Assembly: GCF_900110575.1 (NCBI RefSeq)
Contig: NZ_FOEF01000019.1
Coordinates: forward strand, 164,756 to 228,755
Reading direction: 5' to 3'
DNA from: Amycolatopsis saalfeldensis
GTDB lineage: Bacteria; Actinomycetota; Actinomycetes; Mycobacteriales; Pseudonocardiaceae
DNA: 64,000 bases
Of this stretch, positions 43,359 to 52,808 are shown one piece after another. The position numbers and the translations under genes are program-made. The notes under the pieces are model-generated. The model did no database searches, was not told the origin of the DNA, and worked only from the letters and a program-made list of their open reading frames with translations. The stretch's first letter is position 1. Each line of letters opens with the position of its first letter.

Positions 43359-43722
43359 CACTCGCACTCTACGGCCCGGCACCGACACTTTCAGCCGAGT
43401 CCGGGCAGGCAGACCTCGGCGGACAAAGGGGCACCGACAGTGGCCGTAAGGCCCTGTGCATCGTTCCTGTGCTGGGAGATGTCCGTTTTTGTCCGTGGTT
43501 GCCCGTGCGGCCGCGAGGGTGTGTGCAGAAGGGAACAGGGTGGCGACAACGAGCCGAGGGCTCACTTACCGTCACGTCGTCGTCTCCGACCGGTTCTCGC
43601 GAGGCTGTACCCGGGGTCACGACGACGTAATGAACCGCCCTGGCGGACTGGTTCCGTGTGGACGGTGAACGTTTCGACGACAAGTCGATAAATCTGGATC
43701 AGATCGAACCGAGGAGACAAAC
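43359..43722. promoter_or_regulatory. ESX upstream region, no gene
   Basis: 364-nt divergent region between the hydrolase and the first esx gene. I see no convincing gene. It contains a -10 element TAGAGT for the hydrolase (43366-43371, minus strand), a 10-bp inverted repeat ACGTCGTCGT/ACGACGACGT (43574-43583, 43619-43628), and an AT-rich stretch GATAAATCTGGATC just before GAGGAG and ATG 43723 that suits the ESX promoter. Confidence 0.5.
43366..43371 (-). promoter_or_regulatory. -10 element of leaderless start (43358)
   Basis: TAGAGT on the minus strand, 7 nt before the hydrolase GTG. Confidence 0.45.
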
Positions 43723-44061
43723 ATGGCTTCGCAGAACGGCGCAAAGGTCGACTCTGGCGTAATGCGCCAGGGTGCGTCCGTCATCACCAGCACCGGTGAC
43801 GGCATCACGAGGGTCAACGGTCAGGTCGACTCCACCATGCACAGCCTCCGCGCGACCTGGCAGTCGGACGCCGCGCTGGTGTTCGACCAGGCGATGGCCT
43901 CCTTCGACCAGACCGTGAAGACGATCGTGCAGCGGCTCACCACGCTGTCCGAGCACGTCACCCAGGGCGCGGCCGAGTACGACTCCCGCGACGAGGACAA
44001 CACCTCGCAGGCCAAGGCCCAGGCTGCCGTCATCGGCGGCGGCGGCCTCGCCGGCTTCTGA
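43723..44061 (+). CDS. WXG100-family ESX substrate (first copy)
   Basis: 112-aa helical-hairpin protein of the ESAT-6/CFP-10 superfamily. The turn carries WQS rather than WxG (TWQSDAAL, W46). The C-terminal export motif YxxxD is present in AAEYDSRDED. A flexible Ser/Gly tail follows. GAGGAG precedes ATG 43723. Likely the CFP-10 (EsxB)-like member of a pair with the gene 38 nt downstream, exported by EccC. Roles beyond secretion cannot be read from sequence. Confidence 0.88.
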   Translation: MASQNGAKVDSGVMRQGASVITSTGDGITRVNGQVDSTMHSLRATWQSDAALVFDQAMASFDQTVKTIVQRLTTLSEHVTQGAAEYDSRDEDNTSQAKAQAAVIGGGGLAGF

Positions 44062-44099
44062 TCGTCCGCCAACTCCGTTCGCAGGAAAGGAAAATCCCC

Positions 44100-44399
44100 A
44101 TGGCTCTGGGCCAGTTCACCATCAGCTTCACCGAAATGCAGAGCACCGTCGAGCAGGCGAAGCAGCAGTCGAACCAGATCACCGAGCTGCTCGACCAGAT
44201 GCGCACCACCATCATGGCTCAGCGCGAGCACTGGACCGGTGCGGCGGCCGACGAGTTCCAGTCGACCTACGACTGGTGCCACCAGCAGGCGCTGACCCTG
44301 CCGCAGGCACTCGACGCCGCGGGCCGGACGCTCGCCACGATCAACGAGGGCACGTCCACGACCGAGGGCAGCAACGCGCAGCGGTTCGCCCAGCGCTGA
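44100..44399 (+). CDS. WXG100-family ESX substrate (EsxA-like)
   Basis: 99-aa WXG100 protein. The hairpin turn has the canonical W-T-G (REHWTGAAADEFQ, W45-G47) between two amphipathic helices. There is no C-terminal YxxxD, as expected for the EsxA partner whose export signal is on the other subunit. GGAAAGGAAA precedes the ATG. A GC-rich hairpin follows its stop at once (44417-44445). Confidence 0.92.
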   Translation: MALGQFTISFTEMQSTVEQAKQQSNQITELLDQMRTTIMAQREHWTGAAADEFQSTYDWCHQQALTLPQALDAAGRTLATINEGTSTTEGSNAQRFAQR

Positions 44400-44416
44400 T
44401 GCCGGCGGCGCGGGCT

Positions 44417-44445
44417 CCCGGGGGCGCGGCGGCCGCGCCCCCGGG
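44417..44445 (+). terminator. Strong hairpin after esxA-like gene
   Basis: CCCGGGGGCGCG pairs with CGCGCCCCCGGG around a short GCGGC loop, 18 nt after the stop. It sits inside the operon, so it may attenuate transcription into the eccC region or protect the esx mRNA. Confidence 0.6.
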
Positions 44446-44484
44446 TGTCCGGCCCGAGACCCGAAAGGACAGTGATCAGCAGCC

Positions 44485-45024
44485 ATGACGTACGGCACTC
44501 TGGACGGGACGCTTCCGCCCCCGGCCGACGACAAGCCCAAGGGCCCGTTCACCAGCCCGGGTGACCAGACTCCCCCGGACCCGGGCAAGCAGTGGATCCC
44601 GACCGGCGACGTCGGCTCCCCGCCCGCGGTCCCGGGCGGCTCCGAGCACCCCGGCAAGGGCGTGACCACGGTCAACACCAAGGCGATGCGCACGTTCGCC
44701 GACAACATGCGGACGCTGGCCGAGGGCCCGCTGGCCAACATCCCCGCCGACCTCGACGGCGTGAACATCAAGCCGGGGGTCTTCGCCACGGCGCACGACA
44801 AGCTGATCCAGCCGATCGTCGGCGAGGGCGGCCTGCGGGACACCACCCGTACCACGGTGCAGGACCTGGTGACCGCGCTGAACGACGCCGCGGACGCGGT
44901 GACCAAGGCGGCGAACGCGTACGACAGCGCGGACGAGGCCAACAAGATGACCACCGATGAGTACAACCAGTACTTCGGTCAGCTCAGCTCGGAGATCACC
45001 GGGGCGGGGCAGAAGCGCAGCTGA
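44485..45024 (+). CDS. WXG-like ESX-associated protein with Pro-rich head
   Basis: 179-aa protein. An N-terminal ~55-residue Pro/Gly/Asp segment leads to a helical hairpin (TKAMRTFADNMRTLAEGPL; VQDLVTALNDAADAVTKAANAYDSADEANKM). The YxxxD motif appears as YDSAD (~158), fitting a secreted ESX substrate or chaperone-like partner. No WxG turn is evident. ATG 44485 follows GAAAGGACAG at short distance. Between the esx pair and the giant repeat protein. Confidence 0.7.
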   Translation: MTYGTLDGTLPPPADDKPKGPFTSPGDQTPPDPGKQWIPTGDVGSPPAVPGGSEHPGKGVTTVNTKAMRTFADNMRTLAEGPLANIPADLDGVNIKPGVFATAHDKLIQPIVGEGGLRDTTRTTVQDLVTALNDAADAVTKAANAYDSADEANKMTTDEYNQYFGQLSSEITGAGQKRS

Positions 45025-45078
45025 CCGCTCCAAGTGGGCGGTGGGTTTCCAGGTTGTTTTCGAGGCTGACGAGGGACG

Positions 45079-48000
45079 ATGGCAGACGACAACAACGGCA
45101 AAGGGTTCACGAGCGACGACAACGGTGTCTGGCCTGACTCCAGCACCACGCCGACGAACTCCACCGGTGATCCGAGCAAGGACTTCGCCGGCATGACCTG
45201 GAAACAGATCGAGGCGGCAATCCTCGGCGGCGGCTCGATGGCGCCGGGCCAGGCCCAGGCGGACCAGGCCTACTCCAACGTGAACTGGCAGTCTTTGCAG
45301 GCCGCCGCCGGGGTTTTCCAGACCACCCAGCTCAACCTCGCCATGGTCTCGCAGGCGATCAAGGACCAGACCGCGGCGCTGGCCGGCGGCGACGGCGCGT
45401 GGAAGGGCACCGCGGCCACCAACTTCAAGTCCATGATGGACAACATGGCCGCGAAGTTCGACGGCCTGGTGCACCAGATCACCGACGGCGGCAGCGGCGG
45501 GCGCAACGTCCCGAACCAGCTCGTCAACTCCGCCGCCTACCTCCAGTGGGCGCAGAACACCCTGCGCTACATCGACAGTTACTACGCCCAGCAGGTCATC
45601 GAGCGCGGCAAGGTCCTCAACGACGGGCGCGCGTACATCTCGCAGTTCCCCGACGCCGTCGAGATGATGACCAACGACATGCGCAAGGTCGGCGACCAGC
45701 TGTCCGGCAAGTACCACTCGTTCAGCACGGCCGGCAACACTTCTTCCACGCCGCCGCCTCCCGGCGGTGGTGGTGGCGACATGCCGCCGCCACCGGTGCC
45801 GCCCCCGCCGCCGCCCGTCCCGCCGCCGCCGACCCCGCCGCCGCCCCCGGCCGTCCCGCCGCCCACGCCGCCGCCCGTCGCGCCGCCGCCCCCGAACGTC
45901 CCGCCGCCCGGCAGTGGCAACGTGCCGCCGCCGAACGTGCCGCCGCCCCCCGGCGACACCGGTGGCGGCCCCGGCCCGGGTGGCAACACCACCCCGCCGC
46001 CGTTGAACAGCGCCAACGTCCCGCCCCCGCCCGGTGACACGGGTGGCGGCCCGGGCGGTGGCGGTGGCACGCCGCCTCCGTTCAAGAACCTCGCCGTCAG
46101 CCCGCCGCCGGGCTCCGGTCCCGGCAGCGACCCCGGCACCAACCCGCCGTCGATCCCGCCGCCGCCCGGCGACACCGGTGGCGGCCCCGGGAGCGGGCCC
46201 GGCGCGATCCCGCCGCTGACGTCGCCGAACATCCCGGCCCCGCCCGGCAGCGGGCCGGGCAGTGGTCCTGGAGGGAAGGACAACACCAAGGGCCTCGGCG
46301 ACATCAAGCCGCCCGCGCTCGGCGGTCCCCCCGGTGACACCGGGGGCGCCAACGGTCTCGGCAACATCAAGTCGCCGTCGCTCGGCGGTCCGCCGGGTGA
46401 CACCGGGGGCGCCAACGGTCTCGGCAACATCAAGTCGCCGTCGCTCGGCGGTCCGCCGGGTGCCAACAGCAATGGGCTCGGTGGCGCGAACGGCCTCGGC
46501 GACACCAACGGCCTCACGAACAACGCGCTCAACCCGGCCCAGCTCCCGCCGAGCCTGCAGAACCCGCCCGGCGACACCAAGGGCGGCAGCATGCCGATGA
46601 TGCCGCCGGGCGGCATGGGCGCGGGTGGCGCCGGCGGCAACGGCTCCGGTTCCGAGCGGCCCGACTCCTCGGGTCTGCTGGGCGGCATCGACAAGCCGTG
46701 GATCCCCAGCCCGCCGAACGGCATCGGCGACCCGAACGCGCTCGGGCAGACGCCGCCGCTGAACCCGGCGTCCTGGGCCCCGCCGCCCGGGGACGTCGGC
46801 ACGGGCGGCAGTGGCACCGGCGGTCCCGGCAGCAGCGGGATCGGTGGTCCTGGCACGAGCGGGATCGGCGGTCCCGGCAGCACCGGCTCCGGGCCGTCGG
46901 GCCTCGGGGGCATCAAGGGTCTTGACCCGAGTCAGTTCGTGCCGCCGCCGGGGTTGAACGAACAGCTCCCGAACGGGCAGCAGCTCCCGAACGGCCAGCA
47001 GGGCCCCGGTGCCAGCTCGCCGATGATGCCGCCGGGCGGTATGGGTGCGGGTGGCGCGGGTGCGAACGGCTCCGGTGCCGAGCGTCCCGACTCGGCCGGT
47101 CTGCTGGGTGGGGTGAACGAGCCGTGGAACTCGAGCATGCCGGACGGTATTGGTGACCCGAATTCGTTCGGTGAGACGCCGCCGTTGAACCCGGCTTCGT
47201 GGGCTCCGCCGCCGGGTGACACCGCCGGCACGGGCCTGACCGGTGCTGGCACCGGTCTGGGCGGCGCCAACGGCTCCGGCCCCTCGGGCCTTGGTGACAT
47301 CAAGGGTCTTGACCCGAGCCAGTTCGTCGCTCCGCCGGGGTTGAATGAGCAGAACCCGAACGGACAGCAGGTTCCGAACGGCCAGCAGGGTGCGAGTTCG
47401 CCGATGATGCCGCCGGGCGGTATGGGTGCGGGTGGCGCTGGTGCGAATGGTTCTGGTGCGGAGCGTCCCGATTCCGCGGGTCTGTTGGGTGGGGTGAACG
47501 AGCCGTGGAACGCGAGTACGCCGGGCGGCGTCGGTGATCCGAGTTCGTTCGGTGAGACGCCGTCGTTGAACCCGGCTTCGTGGGCTCCGCCGCCGGGGTT
47601 GAGCGAGCAGGTTCCGACTGGCCAGCAGGGTGCGAGTTCGCCGATGATGCCGCCGGGCGGTATGGGTGCGGGCGGCGCTGGTGCGAATGGTTCGGGTGCG
47701 GAGCGTCCCGACTCGGCGGGTCTGTTGGGTGGCGTGAACGAGCCGTGGAACGCGAGTACGCCGGGCGGTGTCGGTGATCCGAGTTCGTTCGGTGAGACGC
47801 CGCCGTTGCAGGCCGCGTCGTGGGCGTCGGGGGACTCCGGGGCCACGGACCTGGCCGCGGCGACGAATCCGGGCGACTTCACCAGTCCCAGTGATCTCAC
47901 CGCCGTGCCGCCCACGGGCAGCGCGGGAGTTCCGGCGCCCGCCCCGGGTTTGCCCATGAGCCCGCCTCCGGGTGGGATGGGCGCCAACGGTTCCGCGGCC

Positions 48001-48738
48001 GAGCGGCCCGATTCCGCGGGGCTGCTGAACGGTGTTTCCGAGCCGTGGTCGAGCGGGCCGGCTCCGGCCGGGGTCGGTGACCCGGCCGCGACGTCCGAGA
48101 CGCCGCCCGGCGCCGGCTGGTCCACCCAGCCGCCCGTCGCGGGTTCGGGCTGGGGTACGCGGCCGGACGAGCATCAGTCCACTTCGGACGTTCCCGAGAC
48201 GCCGTTCGTCCAGCCCGGCTGGGGCGTCGCGGACCCGGGTGAGCCGTCGCGCGACCGCCGTGACAAGGCCGTGCCCGGAGACACGTTCGGTGGCGGCGAC
48301 CCGTCCGACGGCATCGTGCGCATCGCCGTGGTCCAGCCCGCGGAGGCCGACGACACCTCGGCGTGGGACGTCGGGACGGCGGAGTTCCTCCCCGGCCTGC
48401 TGCCCGCGACGATGCCCGTCCAGCCCGCGGAGCGCGAAGAGGACTTCACGACCGATCTGGTGGAGCGCACGGACGAGCCGTGGCGCCCCGCCGAGGACGC
48501 CGAGGCGCCGCGCGCGACTTACCAGCGGTTGCGGTCGGGCCAGGGCGAGTTCATCCCGGACGAGCTGCCCACCTGCGGCGACGGACCGCCGCCCGAGCCG
48601 GAGCCGGCTGTGTCCGAAAAGGACGCTCCCGCGGACGGCGAGGAAGAGGAAGAGGAACGCACCATGGCCGACCTGCTGAGCCAGGAGGGCAACGCGTGGG
48701 GCGGCCCGGCGAGCAAGCCTTCCGGCGTCTTGGAGTGA
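45079..48738 (+). CDS. Giant Pro/Gly-rich WXG protein with repeats
   Basis: 1219-aa ESX substrate-like protein. Residues ~1-220 form a helical PPE/WXG-like domain with the turn DGAWKGTAATNF (~112) and TWKQIEAAI, ending in a long helix. Residues ~220-420 are almost pure Pro/Gly (PPPPxPPP, GGGPGxG). Then five modules carry MMPPGGMGAGGAGANGSGAE, RPDSAGLLGGVNEPW and GDPxxxGETPPLNPASWAPP. An acidic C-terminus (~1060-1219) ends EEEEEERTMADLLSQEGNAWG. No signal peptide. Probably a surface or secreted scaffold; the function is unknown. Confidence 0.8.
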   Translation: MADDNNGKGFTSDDNGVWPDSSTTPTNSTGDPSKDFAGMTWKQIEAAILGGGSMAPGQAQADQAYSNVNWQSLQAAAGVFQTTQLNLAMVSQAIKDQTAALAGGDGAWKGTAATNFKSMMDNMAAKFDGLVHQITDGGSGGRNVPNQLVNSAAYLQWAQNTLRYIDSYYAQQVIERGKVLNDGRAYISQFPDAVEMMTNDMRKVGDQLSGKYHSFSTAGNTSSTPPPPGGGGGDMPPPPVPPPPPPVPPPPTPPPPPAVPPPTPPPVAPPPPNVPPPGSGNVPPPNVPPPPGDTGGGPGPGGNTTPPPLNSANVPPPPGDTGGGPGGGGGTPPPFKNLAVSPPPGSGPGSDPGTNPPSIPPPPGDTGGGPGSGPGAIPPLTSPNIPAPPGSGPGSGPGGKDNTKGLGDIKPPALGGPPGDTGGANGLGNIKSPSLGGPPGDTGGANGLGNIKSPSLGGPPGANSNGLGGANGLGDTNGLTNNALNPAQLPPSLQNPPGDTKGGSMPMMPPGGMGAGGAGGNGSGSERPDSSGLLGGIDKPWIPSPPNGIGDPNALGQTPPLNPASWAPPPGDVGTGGSGTGGPGSSGIGGPGTSGIGGPGSTGSGPSGLGGIKGLDPSQFVPPPGLNEQLPNGQQLPNGQQGPGASSPMMPPGGMGAGGAGANGSGAERPDSAGLLGGVNEPWNSSMPDGIGDPNSFGETPPLNPASWAPPPGDTAGTGLTGAGTGLGGANGSGPSGLGDIKGLDPSQFVAPPGLNEQNPNGQQVPNGQQGASSPMMPPGGMGAGGAGANGSGAERPDSAGLLGGVNEPWNASTPGGVGDPSSFGETPSLNPASWAPPPGLSEQVPTGQQGASSPMMPPGGMGAGGAGANGSGAERPDSAGLLGGVNEPWNASTPGGVGDPSSFGETPPLQAASWASGDSGATDLAAATNPGDFTSPSDLTAVPPTGSAGVPAPAPGLPMSPPPGGMGANGSAAERPDSAGLLNGVSEPWSSGPAPAGVGDPAATSETPPGAGWSTQPPVAGSGWGTRPDEHQSTSDVPETPFVQPGWGVADPGEPSRDRRDKAVPGDTFGGGDPSDGIVRIAVVQPAEADDTSAWDVGTAEFLPGLLPATMPVQPAEREEDFTTDLVERTDEPWRPAEDAEAPRATYQRLRSGQGEFIPDELPTCGDGPPPEPEPAVSEKDAPADGEEEEEERTMADLLSQEGNAWGGPASKPSGVLE
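46590..48090 (+). repeat. Five large tandem modules in ESX repeat gene
   Basis: Copies begin near 46595, 47023, 47404, 47644 and 47955. Copies 3 and 4 are nearly identical over ~180 bp and 240 bp apart. The third-position G/C preference drops in copies 2-4 (many GGT, GGG), unlike the flanks, which suggests recent amplification. Confidence 0.85.
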
Positions 48739-48766
48739 AGGACCGAGCAATGAAGGAGGTGCACTG

Positions 48767-51700
48767 GTGAGCACGGAGACCGTCAAGCGCGGGCCTCGGG
48801 CGGCGGGTCCCGAGCTGCCCGAGGGGCAGGAAGACCTGCAGGAGCCGCCGGTGCTCGCCGAGCCGGCGGCGCGGGACTTTAACTCGCTGCTGATGATGCT
48901 GCCGATGGGCATCGGGTCGATGGTGATGGTGCTGTCGTTCTCCGGGGTCGGCGGCAGTTCGCCGATGACCTACGTGCTCGGCGGCGGCATGGGCGTCTCG
49001 ATGATGGCGATGAGCCTCGGCCAGCTGACGCGGTCGGCGGGTGAGCGCAAGCGCAAGATGCGCGCCGAGCGCCGGGACTACCTCCGCTACATCACGCAGG
49101 TGCGCGGCCGAGCCCGTTCGACGGCGGAGCAGCAGCGCCGGGCGGTGGCGTGGAACAACCCGTCGCCGGATTCGCTGTGGTCGCTGGCGATGGGCCCGCG
49201 GCTGTGGGAGCGACGGGTCAGCCACGAGGACTTCGGCCGGGTGCGGATCGGGCTCGGCTCGCAGCAGTCGGCGCTGGAGCTGGTCCCGCCGGTGACGAAG
49301 CCGATCGAGGACCTGGAGCCGTTGTCGGCGATTTCGCTGCGCCGGTTCACCGAGACCTACCGGACGTTGTCGGGCATCCCGACGGCGGTGGGCCTGCGCA
49401 GCTTCACCAGCGTCGAGTTCGACGGCGACCCCGAGGCCGCCGTCGGGCTCGTCCGGGCGATGCTGGCGCAGCTGGTCACCTTCCAGTCGCCGGACGAGCT
49501 GCGCGTCGCGGTGCTCACCACCGAGGCCGCGCAGTCCCAGTGGGACTGGGTGAAGTGGTTGCCGCACAACAACCACCCGACCCTGCGTGACGCGGCGGGC
49601 CCGTTGCGGCTGCTGGCGTCGGACCACGACGAGCTGATGGACATCCTCGGCGAGGACGTCGCGGACCGCGATGACCACGACAAGTCCGTCGGCCCCACCA
49701 CCACTGAGCCGATGGTGGTGATCGTGGCGCACATGGCGTCACTGCCGGAGTCTTCACGGCTGCTCGGCGCGGGCCTGCGCAATGTGGTGCTGCTCGACGT
49801 CACCGGCGCGCTGCCTGGTGGGCCAAAGGTGCTGCGGCTCTCGACCAAGGGCGACCGCGTCGAGTTCCCGGCGGGCACCGGCGTCGGCTCCGCGGTGCGC
49901 GACGAGCTGTCGGTGATCCAGGCCGAGGGCCTCGCCCGGCTGCTCGCGCCGAAGCGCACGAGCGGCACGCTGGAGATCGCGGACCAGCCGTTGGAGAGCG
50001 ACTTCGGCCTCACCGCGCTGCTCAACATCCGCGACGTGCACTCGTTCGACGTCGCCGCGCAGTGGCGGCCCCGCGCCGTGCAGCGCGCGCGGATGTCGGT
50101 GCCCATCGGCGTGACCGAAGAGGGCGAGATCGTCGAGCTGGACCTGAAGGAGTCGGCGCAGGGCGGCATGGGCCCGCACGGCATGCTGATCGGCGCCACC
50201 GGCTCGGGCAAGTCCGAGCTGCTGCGGACGCTGGTGCTGGGGCTGGCGGCCACGCACTCGTCGGAGATCCTCAACTTCGTGCTCGTCGACTTCAAGGGCG
50301 GCGCGACCTTCCTCGGCATGGACAAGCTGCCGCACACCTCGGCGATGATCACCAACCTGGCCGACGAGCTGCCGCTGGTCGACCGCATGCAGGACTCGCT
50401 GAACGGCGAAATGGTGCGGCGCCAGGAACAGCTGCGCGCGAGCGGCCACCCGTCGTTGTTCGAGTACGAGAAGGCCCGCGCGGCCGGCGAGCAGCTGGCG
50501 CCGATGCCGACGCTGTTCCTGGTCGTGGACGAGTTCTCCGAGCTGTTGAGCGCGAAGCCGGAGTTCATGGAGCTGTTCGTCTCGGTCGGACGGCTGGGCC
50601 GAAGCCTCGGCGTGCACCTGCTGCTCGCTTCGCAGCGGCTCGACGAGGGCCGCATCCACCGCGTCGAGGGCCACCTTTCGTACCGGATCGCGTTGCGCAC
50701 GTTCTCCTCGATGGAGTCCCGCAGCGTGATCGGCGCCGGCAGCGCGTACGAGCTGCCGTCCGAGCCCGGCAACGGCTACCTCAAGATCGACACCACGAAC
50801 CTGGTCCGCTTCAAGGCGGCCTACGTCTCCGGCCCCGTCCCGGCGGGCAGCGGCGAGGGCGCGGCTGTGGACGCCGCGCGCGTCAGCCGCGAGGTCGTGC
50901 CGTTCTTCACCCAGGCCCGCCCGGTCCGGCTGATCATCCGCGACGACGAGATCGACGAAACCGCCGAGAAGTCCGAAGAGGACACTCACGAGAACACCGC
51001 GCCCACCGGCCCGACGCTCGCGGACGTGTTCGTCGAGCGACTCACCGGCGCCGGCCCGGCCGCGCGGCAGGTGTGGCTGCCGCCGCTGGCGGAGTCGCCG
51101 AGCCTCGACTCGCTGCTGCCGAGCGTGCTGCCGGACCCGGTGCGCGGCATGACCGTGCAGGACCCGGCGCACCACGGCCGGCTGCGCGTGCCGATGGGCA
51201 TGATCGACCGGCCGTTCGAGCAGGTGCGCGAGCTGCTGCTGGCGGACCTCTCGGGCGCGGCCGGGCACGTGGCCGTCGTCGGCGGGCCGCAGACCGGCAA
51301 GTCGACGCTGGTGCGCACCCTGGTGCTGGCGCTGGCGATGACCCACACCCCCGACGAGGTCCAGTTCTACGGCCTGGACTTCGGCGGTGGCGGCATCATG
51401 TCGATCAGCGGCCTGCCGCACGTCGGCTCCGTCGCCACCCGGCTCGAGCGCGACCGCGTGGTGCGGACCATCGAAGAGATCTCGCAGATCATGGAGTACC
51501 GCGAGAACGTCTTCTCCGAGCGGGGCATCGAGTCCATGGAGGTCTACCGCCAGCTGCGCCGCCGCGGCCAGCTGGAGGACGCGTTCGGCGACGTCTTCCT
51601 GGTCATCGACGGCTGGTTCTCGCTGAAGAACGACTACAACGAGCTGGAGGCCAAGATCGGCGAGCTGGCCTCGCGCGGCCTGTCGTTCGGCATCCACGTG

Positions 51701-52768
51701 GTGATCGCGTCGACGCGCTGGTCGGAGATCCGGCCGTACCTGCGCGACCTGCTGCAGACCCGGTTCGAGCTGCGCCTCGGCGACCCGATGGAGTCGGAGA
51801 TCGGCTCCCGCAAAGCGAAAACGGTGCCGAACCAGCCGGGCCGCGGCATGACGCCGGACGGGCTGCACTTCCTGGCCGGCCTGCCGCGGATGGACGGCAG
51901 CTCGGCGACGGACGACCTCGCCGCCGCGACCAAGGCCGTCGCCGAGGAGGTGCACACCTTCTGGCCCGGCCGCAAGGCGCCGTCCGTGCGGATGCTGCCC
52001 TCGACGCTGCCGATCACCGAGCTGCCCCGGCCCGACGGCGACCTGCGGATCGCGCTGGGCCAGGACGAGCAGCGGCTGCTGCCGGTGTGGCAGAACTTCG
52101 AGGCCACCCCGCACCTGCTGGTGTTCGGCGACAACGAGACCGGCAAGACCAACCTGCTGCGGCTGTCGCTGCGCTCGATCCTCTCGCGGTACTCCCCGGC
52201 CGAGGCGAAGATCGTGCTGGCCGACCCGAGCCGCATGCTCGACGCCGAGGTCCCGGAGGCCTACCGCGTCGGCTACGCGACCACCTCGGAAGCGTTGCAG
52301 GAGCTGGCGAAGCAGGCCAGCGTTTCGCTCTCGCCGCGGGTGCCCGACCAGAGCATCACGGCCGACCGGCTCAAGCGCCGCGACTGGTGGACCGGCCCCC
52401 GGCTGTTCTTCGTGGTCGACGACTACCAGCTGCTCACCACGGGCATGGGCTCGCCGCTGGAGCCGTTGCTCTCGCTGCTGGCGCAGGGCGCGTACATCGG
52501 CTTCCACCTGATCGTCGCCCGCAGCACCTCGGGCGCGATGCGGGCGCTGAGCGACCCGGTGATCCGCCGGATCTGGGAGCTGGGCAGCCCCGGGATCGTG
52601 TTCTCCTACCCCAAGGAGGAGGGCAAGTTCCTCGGTGAGGCGACGCCGCGCAAGCTGCCCCCCGGCCGCGCCCAGCTGGTCACCCGCCGCGGCGTGAAGC
52701 TCATGCAGACCGGTTACGTGCCAACGAGTGCCGACGCCGGCCAGCCGTTGGCGGGAGGCCTGCGATGA
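48767..52768 (+). CDS. eccC: EccC ESX secretion ATPase (fused, three domains)
   Basis: 1333-aa motor of the type VII machine. Two membrane helices (LLMMLPMGIGSMVMVLSF; YVLGGGMGVSMMAMSLG) near the N-terminus precede three FtsK/SpoIIIE ATPase domains. Walker A motifs: GATGSGKS (~476-483), GGPQTGKS (~839-846), GDNETGKT (~1121-1128). The first domain has LVDFKGG and LVVDEFSELL. It is a single-chain EccCa-EccCb, as in many actinomycetes. GTG 48767 has AAGGAGGTG upstream. Confidence 0.95.
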   Translation: MSTETVKRGPRAAGPELPEGQEDLQEPPVLAEPAARDFNSLLMMLPMGIGSMVMVLSFSGVGGSSPMTYVLGGGMGVSMMAMSLGQLTRSAGERKRKMRAERRDYLRYITQVRGRARSTAEQQRRAVAWNNPSPDSLWSLAMGPRLWERRVSHEDFGRVRIGLGSQQSALELVPPVTKPIEDLEPLSAISLRRFTETYRTLSGIPTAVGLRSFTSVEFDGDPEAAVGLVRAMLAQLVTFQSPDELRVAVLTTEAAQSQWDWVKWLPHNNHPTLRDAAGPLRLLASDHDELMDILGEDVADRDDHDKSVGPTTTEPMVVIVAHMASLPESSRLLGAGLRNVVLLDVTGALPGGPKVLRLSTKGDRVEFPAGTGVGSAVRDELSVIQAEGLARLLAPKRTSGTLEIADQPLESDFGLTALLNIRDVHSFDVAAQWRPRAVQRARMSVPIGVTEEGEIVELDLKESAQGGMGPHGMLIGATGSGKSELLRTLVLGLAATHSSEILNFVLVDFKGGATFLGMDKLPHTSAMITNLADELPLVDRMQDSLNGEMVRRQEQLRASGHPSLFEYEKARAAGEQLAPMPTLFLVVDEFSELLSAKPEFMELFVSVGRLGRSLGVHLLLASQRLDEGRIHRVEGHLSYRIALRTFSSMESRSVIGAGSAYELPSEPGNGYLKIDTTNLVRFKAAYVSGPVPAGSGEGAAVDAARVSREVVPFFTQARPVRLIIRDDEIDETAEKSEEDTHENTAPTGPTLADVFVERLTGAGPAARQVWLPPLAESPSLDSLLPSVLPDPVRGMTVQDPAHHGRLRVPMGMIDRPFEQVRELLLADLSGAAGHVAVVGGPQTGKSTLVRTLVLALAMTHTPDEVQFYGLDFGGGGIMSISGLPHVGSVATRLERDRVVRTIEEISQIMEYRENVFSERGIESMEVYRQLRRRGQLEDAFGDVFLVIDGWFSLKNDYNELEAKIGELASRGLSFGIHVVIASTRWSEIRPYLRDLLQTRFELRLGDPMESEIGSRKAKTVPNQPGRGMTPDGLHFLAGLPRMDGSSATDDLAAATKAVAEEVHTFWPGRKAPSVRMLPSTLPITELPRPDGDLRIALGQDEQRLLPVWQNFEATPHLLVFGDNETGKTNLLRLSLRSILSRYSPAEAKIVLADPSRMLDAEVPEAYRVGYATTSEALQELAKQASVSLSPRVPDQSITADRLKRRDWWTGPRLFFVVDDYQLLTTGMGSPLEPLLSLLAQGAYIGFHLIVARSTSGAMRALSDPVIRRIWELGSPGIVFSYPKEEGKFLGEATPRKLPPGRAQLVTRRGVKLMQTGYVPTSADAGQPLAGGLR

Positions 52769-52808
52769 AGGCCGTTTCGAACGACGCACGTGAAGGAAGG
52801 AGCGGACG

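Noticed and set aside
43456..43668. Small gene upstream of the first esx gene
   Set aside because: A short frame with no ribosome binding site or motif; promoter-like sequence better explains the region.
46590..48090. CRISPR-like array
   Set aside because: The repeats are in frame, 180 bp or longer, and of unequal spacing; no cas genes.
44476..48912. A 1478-residue open frame on the minus strand
   Set aside because: It is antisense to the Gly/Pro repeat gene. GC-rich repeats leave the opposite strand open, and the product is low-complexity Arg/Ala/Val without domains.
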